Positions 23,134-33,970 of a stretch of 64,000 nt of DNA are shown piece by piece. This DNA comes from Micromussa lordhowensis (Eukaryota > Cnidaria > Anthozoa > Scleractinia > Lobophylliidae), in assembly GCA_964020085.1 (NCBI GenBank), contig OZ026599.1, positions 31,615,625 through 31,679,624 of the forward strand. The letters are read 5' to 3'. How positions within the stretch are numbered: position 1 is the stretch's first letter; each line of letters opens with the position of its first letter. The notes under the pieces are model-generated. The model did no database searches, was not told where the DNA came from, and worked only from the letters and a program-made list of their open reading frames with translations. A program made the translations under genes and the position numbers.

Positions 23134-23283
23134 TTATGAACTGCAAAGGTAGCAGCTACTACATCCATCCAAGATGTCACTCAAATCAAGACTTATCCGG
23201 GTCTTAAATTGCGTAAGACTGGCAGCCGATCTGTCTTTACTTAATATCTTACTCCAGAGTCTTGGACCTAAGAATATCCCTTG
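23134..23283 (-). pseudogene. LINE ORF2 C-terminal remnant beside the Penelope insertion
   Basis: The minus-strand frame reads IFLGPRLWSKILSKDRSAAS, then LTQFKTRISLDLSDI, and ends at TAA 23134-23136. The 'RLW...FK' pattern is that of LINE reverse transcriptase ends. The 5' side stops within about 10 bp of the target duplication of the Penelope-like composite. Confidence 0.5.
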
Positions 23284-23367
23284 TCAGTTATGAGTGTTTA
23301 TTCAGTAGTTCGTATAGTATGATCGTCCGGGTGAGTGAAGTTCTGAGAAGAACTGTTGTTGGTGACT

Positions 23368-23402
23368 GACGTTTCGACAACCTGAGCGGAAGTCATCTTC
23401 AG
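23368..23402 (-). ncRNA. Hammerhead-ribozyme-like core, minus copy
   Basis: The minus strand reads CTGAAGA (fits the CUGANGA box), then about 19 nt, then GAAAC-GTC. Penelope-like elements are known to carry hammerhead ribozymes with a minimal stem III near their ends. Here stem II pairs poorly, so self-cleavage is doubtful. Confidence 0.35.
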
Positions 23403-23591
23403 AGTCAAGTGAATAGTGTTTGTCAGTCGATGATGTTATAAGTTTGGTCCGTTGAAAGTGATTGGTCACTTTAGCCATGATGGTATTGGCTGAAAAACTC
23501 GTGTAAAGTTTGTCATCAGTCATTGGTCAGTTTCGATCCGTCTTTTGTTAGTCAAATTCCTAGCGTTGAGTCCGTGTATAGTCAGTCAAAA

Positions 23592-25190
23592 TTAAGTCGG
23601 TCTGTTAGAAGTCCGTTTGTCGGTTTCGTTTGTGTCGTGAATAAGTCGTTTGTAAGGCGCCGGTAGCTGTTGACATCTGTTAAGAGGCGTTTGTTCTAAG
23701 TTAGTGTACCAGCTTTCAAGAGTCAGTCGTTGAAAATAGTTCGTACTGTAGGTTAAGCATTGAGCAGTGTCCCAGTCAATGTTGTGGTTTGTCAGTTGAT
23801 GATGTACAGCAATGTGATTGTTGACATCACCATTTCTCGTGGCTCGTTTGTGTTCAGTCAGTCTCGTGTTCAGGTTTCTGCCGGTCTCACCAATGTAGGA
23901 AGCCTGGCAGTCGGAGCATTTGATCTTGTAAACTGCTCCCTGTCTGTTGTTGGGTTCGTCCCTGTCTTTAACGTTGGTCAGCAAGTGTCGTAACGTAGTC
24001 GTAGGTTTGTGGGCAACGCGGATGTTGTAGGGCTGTAGGATCCGTGAGATGGTCTCAGAAGTGCCCTTAATATAAGGTATAGTCACTGTAGTAACAGGTG
24101 TCGGGTTCCTGTTCGTTGCGTCAGCTTCGGTAGGTCGGTAAATGTTTCGTCTAATAAAGTCAGCGTTGTAGTTGTTCTTGTTAAAAACACGCTCAAGGTA
24201 TTTGTTTTCGTCACGTAAACTGTCCGGTGTGTCACAAACTAGTTGCGCTCGTCTCGTCAAAGTCTTTATAGTCGTGGCTTTGTGTGAAGTCGGGTTGTAG
24301 GATGATTCGTCAAGTAATCTGTCGGTATGCGTCGGTTTTCTGTACACTGTCGTTCGCAGTTCGTTATTGTCGCGGCTTACCAAACAGTCTAGAAAAGGAA
24401 GTTTTCCATTTTCCTCGATTTCTTTGGTAAACTGGATGTCGGCGTTCTGTTCGTTAAGGTGGTCGTGAAAAGCGTCAATTTCGTCTTTGTGAACGGCGGT
24501 AAAAGTGTCGTCAACGTATCGTAACCAAAGCGGTATCGTTTGACGGCAAGTTGCAAGGGCGCGTTCCTCTACGTGTTGCATCACAATTTCGGCGACAACA
24601 ACAGAAACAGGCGACCCCATGGCTGTTCCATGCAACTGCTTGTAGTGCTTGCCGTTGTACTTAAAGTAAGTCGATGTAAGGCAAAGGTTCAGTAAGTCCA
24701 TGATGTCTGCTGTCGGTAACGGTAATTCAACGGTAGATTGTTGGATAGCGGTCTCGGTACACTGTAAAGCCAATTGAAGTGGAATGCTGGTGAACAGTGA
24801 TTTCACATCAAAAGACACCAGTTTGTAATCGTCAGGTATCTGTACTGTCTTAATAGCGTCAATAAAGTTCTCTGTAGATTGTAGTTTGCGTCTTGATTTG
24901 TCAGTAAGAGGTTGCAGTATGGTCGTCAAGTACTTGGACAGTTGATACGTAGGGGACCCACAGAAAGAGACTATAGGTCGCATCGGTATACCAGGTTTGT
25001 GCAGTTTCGGTAGGCCGTAAAGTTTCGGTGGTTGTGGCACTGAGCATCTCAGTCGGTAGTAGCGTTGAGTGTCAATAGCGTCAGTCTTCTTAAGCGTAAG
25101 TATTTTGCTGTTGAGTTTACGTAAAAGTGCTGGCGTCGGGTCGCGTTTAAGTTCTTCGTAAGTCTGTTTGTCGCTAACAAGTGCGTCCAT
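23592..25190 (-). CDS. Penelope-like reverse transcriptase with GIY-YIG endonuclease (5'-truncated)
   Basis: 532-residue frame. Reverse transcriptase motifs in order: GLPKLHKPGIPMRPI (59-73), motif A FDVKSLFTSIP (127-137), MGSPVSV (191-197) and the catalytic YVDD (225-228). After a linker comes the C-terminal endonuclease: VYKIKCSDC (420-428, a CX2C linker motif), YIGET (432-436), R443 and EH (446-447), the GIY-YIG layout of endonuclease-bearing Penelope-like elements. Upstream the frame continues as KTDYFEK to the junction at about 25210, so the M used here is internal; full proteins of this class are longer at the N-terminus. The protein would copy RNA into DNA at a nicked target. This copy lacks its 5' part and is probably inactive. 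Confidence 0.85.
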   Translation of the reverse strand: MDALVSDKQTYEELKRDPTPALLRKLNSKILTLKKTDAIDTQRYYRLRCSVPQPPKLYGLPKLHKPGIPMRPIVSFCGSPTYQLSKYLTTILQPLTDKSRRKLQSTENFIDAIKTVQIPDDYKLVSFDVKSLFTSIPLQLALQCTETAIQQSTVELPLPTADIMDLLNLCLTSTYFKYNGKHYKQLHGTAMGSPVSVVVAEIVMQHVEERALATCRQTIPLWLRYVDDTFTAVHKDEIDAFHDHLNEQNADIQFTKEIEENGKLPFLDCLVSRDNNELRTTVYRKPTHTDRLLDESSYNPTSHKATTIKTLTRRAQLVCDTPDSLRDENKYLERVFNKNNYNADFIRRNIYRPTEADATNRNPTPVTTVTIPYIKGTSETISRILQPYNIRVAHKPTTTLRHLLTNVKDRDEPNNRQGAVYKIKCSDCQASYIGETGRNLNTRLTEHKRATRNGDVNNHIAVHHQLTNHNIDWDTAQCLTYSTNYFQRLTLESWYTNLEQTPLNRCQQLPAPYKRLIHDTNETDKRTSNRPT

Positions 25191-25210
25191 TTTCTCAAAG
25201 TAGTCAGTCT

Positions 25211-26370
25211 TAACGAACAGAACGCCGACATCCAGTTTACCAAAGAAATCGAGGAAAATGGAAAACTTCCTTTTCTAGACTGTTTGGTAAGCCGCGACAA
25301 TAACGAACTGCGAACGACAGTGTACATTAAAACCGACGCATACCGACAGATTACTTGACGAATCATCCTACAACCCGACTTCACACAAAGCCACGACTAT
25401 AAAGACTTTGACGAGACGAGCGCAACTAGTTTGTGACACACCGGACAGTTTACGTGACGAAAACAAATACCTTGAGCGTGTTTTTAACAAGAACAACTAC
25501 AACGCTGACTTTATTAGACGAAACATTTACCGACCTACCGAAGCTGACGCAACGAACAGGAACCCGACACCTGTTACTACAGTGACTATACCTTATATTA
25601 AGGGCACTTCTGAGACCATCTCACGGATCCTACAGCCCTACAACATCCGCGTTGCCCACAAACCTACGACTACGTTACGACACTTGCTGACCAACGTTAA
25701 AGACAGGGACGAACCCAACAACAGACAGGGAGCAGTTTACAAGATCAAATGCTCCGACTGCCAGGCTTCCTACATTGGTGAGACTGGAAGAAACCTGAAC
25801 ACGAGACTGACTGAACACAAACGAGCCACGAGAAATGGTGATGTCAACAATCACATTGCTGTACATCATCAACTGACAAACCACAACATTGACTGGGACA
25901 CTGCTCAATGCTTAACCTACAGTACGAACTATTTTCAACGACTGACTCTTGAAAGCTGGTACACTAACTTAGAACAAACGCCTCTTAACAGATGTCAACA
26001 GCTACCGGCGCCTTACAAACGACTTATTCACGACACAAACGAAACCGACAAACGGACTTCTAACAGACCGACTTAATTTTGACTGACTATACACGGACTC
26101 AACGCTAGGAATTTGACTAACAAAAGACGGATCGAAACTGACCAATGACTGATGACAAACTTTACACGAGTCTTTCAGCCAATACCATCATGGCTAAAGT
26201 GACCAATCACTTTCAACGGACCAAACTTATAACATCATCGACTGACAAACACTATTCACTTGACTCTGAAGATGACTTCCGCTCAGGTTGTCGAAACGTC
26301 AGTCACCAACAACAGTTCTTCTCAGAACTACACTCACCCGGACGATCATACTATACGAACTACTGATACT
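25211..26370 (+). pseudogene. Second Penelope-like copy, 5'-truncated and frameshifted
   Basis: It starts inside the reverse transcriptase region at the equivalent of residues 246-247 (LNEQNADIQ). A one-base insertion near 25327 breaks the frame. The intact part (25408-26076) encodes the linker and the GIY-YIG endonuclease, with the same protein sequence as the minus copy. The catalytic YVDD is missing, so it cannot act alone. Confidence 0.8.
26266..26300 (+). ncRNA. Hammerhead-ribozyme-like core, plus copy
   Basis: Same motif as at 23368-23402: CTGAAGA, a weak stem II region, then GAAAC-GTC. Confidence 0.35.
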
Positions 26371-26591
26371 CCTGGGTTCAAACCATTTACTAAGTGTTTA
26401 TTCATTTGGTTGGCGTACCTAGCTATAGAGTTCTTGACTAGATAACTGCAACTAAATGGGTGACAACACAACTGTACAAAGTACGTCCACAACTATAAAT
26501 AACATTTAGTTTACATCTACAAAGATTTCTTTCTTAGAATGAAATGACATTTTTACTTCACAAGGTTAATATGAAGTAATAAGACAATAAC

Positions 26592-26836
26592 TTGACAATT
26601 TTATGCATCTCTCTCATGGAATTATCTAATTCTCTCAGCCCTGCAATACAAAATGCCTCCAGAATTGCTGCGTTCACCTATAAACTTAAGTCATTTTTTT
26701 CTGGTATAAGTATATTTAGTGTGCTTTTTTTGTGCTTGCTCTCTTTTTCCCCCTTTTTTGTCTTACGTTGCGTTTGCGTTTAGCTTTGTTTAACCACTTC
26801 TTATCCTAAATAATCAATCGATCGATCGATCGTTCC
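26592..26836 (+). pseudogene. LINE 3' fragment with (ATCG)n tail
   Basis: The frame from about 26592 includes LSNSLSPAIQNASRIAAFTY and KLKSFF, like the 'W-N-S-L-P ... F-K-x-x-L' end of LINE reverse transcriptases. Downstream lies the ATCGATCG repeat at about 26814-26832. Short and degenerate. Confidence 0.35.
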
Positions 26837-26933
26837 AAGGAAACAACCAGGCATGTGATTAAATAATCAGTAACAAAATTTTTCCTAGGTACGTTTACAC
26901 TTACTGCTCCTCCACTCAATGAAAATAGATTAA

Positions 26934-27532
26934 GGTGGTTCGAAATAGTTTTCATTTTCCCGAGACAAGTCCACAAATTCTTTTCTAAATTATGTTTGGT
27001 TCATCGTATCACTATGAAATTTGGCACAGAAATAAAAGAAACATCATAGATTCATCACATGACATTCATTTCAGAAAACCTGTTACCATAGCAACCATAT
27101 GACGCATTCAGTTGAGCCCCTAAAATCGAAATCTATTGTCTTTTTTAAAAAATTAGTCGGTGAAATCTTCTCAAACTGCAATATTATATGTCACTAGAAA
27201 TGACCTTCAAAATATTTCAGTTTAAAAAAAATCTGTAGGGTAGATTAAGAAAAAATCCTCTTTTTGACCATTGTTCTCTTATTTTTTTTCCTGCCTACAG
27301 AATTTTTTAAAAATCGGACTATGTATGCAGCCAATTGATCCTGGTTATCACCGAAAAAATGAAAAAAATCCACCGAGCGGAAGCGGAAATATGAGCGATT
27401 AAAGTTATAAAAACTCCAAAATTTCGACACGACAAGATCAGCATTTGCGCATGTGCGTCAACTGCACGCGCAACATTAGGCTTGTTGATTAGAACCCAGT
27501 TTGCGCGCGCCATAAAACTATTTCGAACCACC
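26934..27532. mobile_element. piggyBac-type MITE with TTAA target sites
   Basis: 599-bp element with terminal repeats GGTGGTTCGAAATAGTTTT (left) and the complement at the right end. TTAA occurs at 26930-26933 and 27533-27536. No transposase. TTAA duplication is the hallmark of piggyBac transposition. Confidence 0.8.
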
Positions 27533-27536
27533 TTAA

Positions 27537-28181
27537 TTGAGGCAAACCCAGCACTTCTCGCAATACAAGTTATAATCGTTGTTCACAAGTGTCCATGTGA
27601 TAAATAAGACTGCCCTTTCAAAAAACTTTAACGTAAATGTTTGATAGCAAGTTCACTAAATGACATGTATTCCAAGGCCACAATGTTATGAATTTATCTT
27701 CAATCGTTCTAGAATGAATCGAAAAGCTGTAGCACTCTATTTAAAACAATATTCATTGACAGATGTTAAACATCGAATTTTTTTCCCAAACTCAAATAGA
27801 TTTTAGGCGTTTGTAATGCGTCACTAGATAGATGGAAATCGATCAGGCTGACCCTTGAGCTTAAGACAAGGGCTTAAGTTTTCTTTTTTTCAATATGCTT
27901 CATATTCAGTTCATTGCTTTCCGCTATTCTACTCTTTGCTGCTCGTAGAATTGGAAATGAACTTCGTTGAATGACTAAAATATCTAAAATATCTATGATC
28001 TATACTTAAATAGATTCTGTTCGCTCGCTTCCATGGTGTCATTTTCTTCATTTTAAAATAACATTTACATTTATCAAAGAGTGAGTGAAAAATACACATT
28101 ACCTCGATTCTCGATATATCGATAGATAAATTATAAAGAGTAAACCACCCGCTGGCCAGAAAGTCTTTTTTTAGTTTTTGA
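27537..28181. other. Intergenic, no gene seen
   Basis: AT-rich sequence between the MITE and the GPCR pseudogene. No supported feature. Confidence 0.4.
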
Positions 28182-29092
28182 CTAATTGGAGTCAGTAGCC
28201 ACTGAGTGTGGATTTCTTGGCATCAAGCACCTCTTGAACTCATTTCTAAAGGCACGATTCATGAAACCATAAATGAAGGAATTTAGGCAACTTGATGTAA
28301 AAAGAGTGTTCCTATGAGCGGTAGTACCGAAGGAAAATTGGAATTATCACCCAATAAATCAGGAAGTAAGCAATTTGATATTAGCTGGAACCCAAAGGCT
28401 AACAAAACCGAAAACTCTGAAAAATATTGACTTCTTCAGCATTCGAATTCTGCCACGAAACATCGGCATGCTGCATTTTGACAACGTTATAAATTTTCCA
28501 GTAACAGAACATGATAACAAAAACTGGTATGTTCTGATAAACCCTCAAAATTGGAAAATAAAATCTTGCTCTATCTTGCAAGTGGCAAGACCCGGATGGG
28601 GAGTGGCGTCGAAACCAAAAGCAAATGCTGTGAGAATGGAGATTAAAATGGGTGCAATCCAGGCGATTGATCCAGTCACAATGATGAACGTTTTGTAAAT
28701 ATGTTTTGATACTTAGCTGGTTTCACTATTTTGTAATATCTGTTCAATGCTATGAGTGCCATGGTAAAAATAGAGATCGACGCTAGGAATAACATGGAAA
28801 TGACCATATAATAACATGTAGCTAGCATCCCAACTGATAATGGCATTGTGAACAGAGCTTGCAGAATGTCGGTAAGGGCCAAAGATATGATATAATAATT
28901 GCAATTAATTTTAATAATTGGCTGGCGAAGTCTAGGGTTGCTGTACACGGCAATGCAGACCAGGAGATTTCCAAAAAGCGAAAGAAACATCACCAAGAAG
29001 AATATGGCAGTTTCCAAAACCGCGGTCGCCGTTTGTCGCTTATCAAGTCCTTGCCACAATCCGTTTTCAGAGCATTCGTTTACGTGTTCCAT
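28182..29092 (-). pseudogene. Class A GPCR pseudogene, third member of the cluster
   Basis: The start is MEHVNECSENGLWQGLD. TM1 (GNLLVC), TM2 (LALTDIL) and NRY are readable. The segment before TM3 that holds the W-P-F-G and the conserved Cys in the other copies is deleted (MLAT runs into CYYM). A frameshift near 28690 breaks the frame after TM3. Later pieces continue in other frames: the TM5 end FCYWKIYNVV and loop ADVSWQNSN, stops near TM6, then NSFIYGFMNRAF (NP changed to NS) and a tail ending at TAG 28182-28184. It is the most divergent member. A functional receptor is excluded. Confidence 0.85.
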
Positions 29093-29559
29093 TGGCTGTG
29101 TGTTTAACTTCCAAAAAGAATATCTACTCCAAAAAGAATATCTAGTCTTTTCTTGACCGCTAGCTAGAACATCAAACCTGTTTGTTTGTTTGAAACTTCC
29201 ATCGGCAACGCGTAGAAACAGCTAGCTTGCTTTTCACAACAAACGACACATAGCAACACGGCTAGACCGTGACATCTCAAGGTTTAAATATGAAGTCTGC
29301 AGCTTATAATAAATGCTTGAAAAGCAGGTGTTCGCGTGGTTTGAATAAAGCTTAACAATCAGTTAGCAAAAATATTTTATATTTAGTACATATTAAGAGT
29401 AAAAATTTAAATTTCAAAATACTAAGTATTACTGAGAACTCATGTTTCATCATATCCATTGCTTTCTGTAGTCCTCACTGTATATTCACAAACTGGTAGA
29501 GTTCATGCTCATTTTACAAGTAATCGCCTTCGTCTAGCCGTGGCCACCCCCGGGAAGGT

Positions 29560-29699
29560 GGGTATGGCTACACGTGAAGCGAAGCCTTGGAGCCAAGGCT
29601 GGCAACAAGAACACAACACAATGTCCCCGGCCAGGGCTCGAACCCGGACCGCTCGCTCCGGAATCGAGCGCACTAACCATGAGGCCACCGCGCCTCCCA
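29560..29699 (-). mobile_element. tRNA-derived SINE fragment
   Basis: The minus-strand head reads GGGAGGCGCGGTGGCCTCAT, with the B box GGTTCGAGCCC and then GGCCGGGGACATTGTGTTGT. The same family occurs in full at 50892-51140 and in part at 51640-51870. The body is cut short here. Confidence 0.6.
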
Positions 29700-31480
29700 G
29701 GCTACACGTAGTCTATAAGAAATAAACACTTTCCGTTTTCATTATTCATAGCGAAAGGTACTTCGTTGTGATTCGCCTTCTTTTTTTATTATTAGCAACT
29801 TATTGCTCTTCTTATTCTCTTCAACTCTCGACATTTGCACTACGTAATTTTTGAGACCATTAATCACTCAAAAATGGAAAAAGCTCGTTCCTGTTTCATT
29901 ATTTTGTTTGTCTTATTTCCCTTTGTTTCGATACCAAGTTTTAATTTAGGAGATGACATATATAATAATCACTCACATTTTATTTAGTAACAAATGAATA
30001 AAGTCCACTTGTCGACACAAAAAAAGCATTAAAACATTTAGTTCAGAAACACGGGAGAACGTAAGCTTCCAATGATCGAGTCTGTCAGACACTTTTTTTG
30101 TGGGATCACCCTCTCAAAACTGAAATTGAAAAGGTGTTGTATTTGTATATGATCTGAATGTTGCAAATGCTCTAAAAATAGTAACAAAATGGCGGAAAAT
30201 GCTAACTTCCAAACTTTATACCTTCAAGAAGGATCGAGCTTTTTCGGCTGCTTTTTCGATAATCTTTTCGCAATCTTTTCTTTATCTCAATGAGTTCTTT
30301 CAGAATCATTGACAGGGAAATGAAAATTTTTTCCTTCAGCACTGTGACGTCATTTTACCGCCAAAAACCGTTAAAATAAAAAAAAATAATTAATTAAAAA
30401 AACACACACGATTGTTTGGGGTCAAAAGTTCAATCATTATGCAAAGTATAAGTTCCACAGGATAAAAGACTCAAACGTTCTTCCGAGCCTGCAGCTTCAA
30501 ACCCTCTGCTGGCCTAATGTGACCTAATGAACAAAGAACACAGATACATCACGCGTTACACATTCACTTGATTGAACTAAACTATCTTTGAAGTTTTTTC
30601 TAGCACCGCATCTGCAGTTCTCCGTGAATTTTGAATTTTATCCATTCTGAAATGAATGTATTGATTTTGCTTCGTCTTCATGCTATGACAACAACAACAA
30701 AAGCAACAAAAAGCTGCTACACAAAGCAAGCTAAAGAAGAAAATAAAATAAGTTCATTTAATTCTAAGCAAACGTACAAACCTAAACAGAGATGGATTAT
30801 ATATTATATATTTATTTACTTAAAAACAGTTAGTATTAAATCAAACTCACAGAAGAGATTTCTTCTTGATAACCGTCGACCTATAGATTCCCAACCTCTA
30901 AGAGAAAAGCCCTGGGAACGAGGTTGCTGTCAAAAGTCAAAATCGGAACACTTAAATCATCAACCGTCAACTTATAACCCCTCCTCCCCCCTCCACTGAG
31001 GCCTTCTTGTAATGTTTTCGAAAAAAGTTCTTAGAGAAACTGCACTCACTGTTAGATATGCGTAGGTTTCGTATTTATTGAATTAAAACAATCATGAATA
31101 CCGCACTCAGTTCAATTCAGTAATGCGTTTATTATTTGTATCTGAAATGCATTTACAGAAATCTTTTTTTTTTTCGAACTTATGCTCAACTTTAAGGACG
31201 GCAACCCGTAATTGAGTACGCTAAGCAACACTGTCCTACTAATGTTTGCATACAATGCACAATCAAGGCAATACCATATCAAGGCAAAACCACAAGTGTT
31301 ACAAGAGATAACCTACATGGATATCATTCTTATCTTATAGGAAGCTATCATATACAAGTTGTGTTTCGTATTGAATACAACTATGGAATATTATTAATAT
31401 TAATATTAAATAATATTAACTATTTACATGTAAGTAATAATCTACAGCTTCTATTACCATTACTTCTTTGGTCTTATGCA
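29700..31480. other. Intergenic, no gene seen
   Basis: Long AT-rich stretch. The only longer frame (30631-30999, plus) is Lys/Thr-rich, low in complexity and without family resemblance. Confidence 0.4.
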
Positions 31481-32990
31481 TACGTAGGATTAGTTTGGTT
31501 GAAGCAACTCTATTGTTTAGTACTATAAATAATATGTTGAAATAACTAATTTCCCACACTTTCATATTAAGCTAATTTCAAATTAGTGTTCCATGAATTG
31601 TTTCATGGAGCTTACATACATATTACATACAGCTTCTATTTCTTAAGGCGGGGGTACACGTGAAGGCTGTTTTGAGGTCGCTTAACACGGCCTTTCTGCC
31701 AATATCTCGGTCACTTTTCAAGCGACACTAAAATTATATTCAACTGAATTATGATTCAATCTATCATACTCCATTCGATTTTATTCAATCATGGTTCTAT
31801 TCACATCTGCGAAAATTCAAATAAACTAGGCAGGGCCGCGCAACCTCGCAATCTCAAGTTGAAAACAAAACGGCGCACTATCGAACAGCTGCCATGTTAT
31901 TCACCGCAATACTTGATTTGAAGGCCAGAAGAAAGGCAAAGGAAACTTCGAAGGCTAGAAGAAGAAAAATACGCCGTCTGAAACAGCAACAACGGATGAG
32001 ACAAACCACCACGTGTCCGCCATTTTGTTCAATCACGCACTGTAATTACTTCAAACAACCCCAACGGGGTTGTTTGAAGTAATTGTAATCCAATTATAAT
32101 CACGGGGACTGTAATTAGTTGATGTGAACCCATTTCATATTTAATTCGATTATAATTCGATCATAATCGAGGCCTAATGTGAACACGGCTTAAATCTCTC
32201 TGCTCATCTCATTAACCACTGTTTGGCTGTTTTGTGTAAATTTTTTTGGTGATTTTTGGGCATTTTGGGAAAGAGATATTTTTTGTCAAAGGATAGGCTA
32301 AATTGAGGGAAATATGAAATGTTGAAGATTTGATGGATTTGGAAAATTGAAATTTGAAGGGAAGAATTAGTAGACGGATACCAAACAGTCCCCTACTAAC
32401 CTGGGACTCTCTTTTGCGGGGGTCAACTGTCTGGTAGTGTTTCCAACCCATCCTAATCGTAACAATTTCCTTTTTTATATCACTTCAAATTTCACGCCTA
32501 TTCATGTTTACCCCCGCCTTAAACCTTTTTGGGTGTGGGAAAGATCTATTTACTTGAAGCAACTTCTATTGCTTTCTACTATTATTTCGAACTTAGGCAT
32601 ACTTTTATATTGAGCTTATTTCAAATAAGTGCTCCATATAAACTGTTTTATGTTCCGTACAGTGACTTTTTCTATTACCGTTTATTTTTACTATTCTATT
32701 ACTTTTTCTATTATTTTTCTATTACCGTGACTTTTTCAGCCGTGGGAAAGATTAATTTACTTGAAGCAGCTTTTATTGTTTTGTACTATGAACAACATGT
32801 CGAAATAAGTAATTGGGCACATTTATATATTTAGCTAATGTTCAAATAACTGCTCTATGAATTGCTTCATGCGCTTTCATGCATGTTGAATACAGCTTCA
32901 TGAGAAAATCAATTTGCTTGGAGCAACTTTTATTGTTTTGTACTATTAACAATATGCGGAAATAAGACATCGGCAGTATGACAGGAGAAA
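31481..32990. repeat. Four degenerate copies of a ~150-bp repeat
   Basis: Copies at about 31481-31640, 32536-32660, 32747-32903 and 32904-32990. All share the order TTGAAGCAACTTTTATTGTT, TACTAT.AACAATATG..GAAATAA, then TTTCAAATAAGTGCTC and ATGAATTG.TTCATG. The last two are directly adjacent. No coding content and no element type assigned. Confidence 0.6.
32044..32084. repeat. Perfect 19-bp hairpin
   Basis: AATTACTTCAAACAACCCC, loop AAC, then the exact complement. It lies in a segment whose end (AGGCCTAATGTGAACACGGC, about 32170-32190) resembles MITE termini. Confidence 0.7.
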
Positions 32991-33970
32991 TATGTATTGT
33001 TTTAGAATTGGAACTTCCTGGAACATTTTTCAAGCCACGGCCACAGCCACGGCCACAGGATTTTGGTACTTCTCAGTCGATCATACAAACATGAAACATT
33101 TAATTTCGTGCACGCACCAATATGTTACTGTCATGTTGGTAAAACAAAAAGTCGAGATACGCCCCTATGACTTACAAGTAGATTAGCATAGTCTAACATC
33201 ACTTTAATATTTGCGAGGCATAGCAGCGACGAATAAGAAAAACACAAAACAACAACAAATGTCACAAAATATCTAAGTCTAGGCAATCGACTCTATTCCA
33301 GTGGAAAATGGCAAGAAAGGAAAAACAGAAAAGTAATTTTCAGTTTCATTCAATTTCCTTAGAATGCAACGTTTTGGTCATTATAACCGTAGTTGGTAAT
33401 GGCATTATATGACGCCAAAAGGAAATTTTATTGAAAAAAATACAATAAATTATCTTATTACGTAATCTAAACGTAAACATTCTTCCTTTCACAATTTTTT
33501 CAATCATAATTTCCAGACTTTCCCTGGCATGAGATGGCGAACTTCTGAATATTTTCTCCTTGCTTGTAGTTTTGGTGAAAAAGAACACAGGAAATTTGAC
33601 ATTGCAACATTATCAAATTAAAAGTTCGAGCTATTTCTACAATTAAGAGAGCTTAGTCACAGCATTTTAACTTAATTTTGGCCATATACAAAATTGCCGC
33701 TAAATTGAAGGAAACAGGAAAATAATAGTTTACTATGATACAAAAACACCAAAGAGATAATGATAAACCATAAAGGCACAAGGATGATAAATTAAGGATG
33801 GAAAAGATTAATACAGATTACAAAAAATATGAACGACGAACTTGAAAAAGCTAGGCTTAACTTTTCATGTTTTCGGAAACGGTGACGCAGCTCCGTTAAG
33901 TATCATATCTAAAATAAGCCTGCCATTTTTGAGGGATAATGCTTCTAACATTACACGTTAAATTCATCTC
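32991..33970. other. Intergenic, no gene seen
   Basis: No supported coding frame. A short CACGGCCACAG tandem lies at about 33036-33058. Confidence 0.4.

Larger units (their letters stand above)
23305..26393. mobile_element. Head-to-head pair of Penelope-like elements
   Basis: Two copies of one Penelope-like retroelement meet 5' to 5' at about 25210 and point outward: minus copy 23305-25210, plus copy 25211-about 26370. The plus copy repeats the 3' part of the minus copy with about 99 percent identity by eye. The composite is flanked by the 11-bp direct repeat GTGTTTATTCA at 23294-23304 and 26394-26404, which supports a single insertion event. Both copies lack the element's 5' part. Confidence 0.8.
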
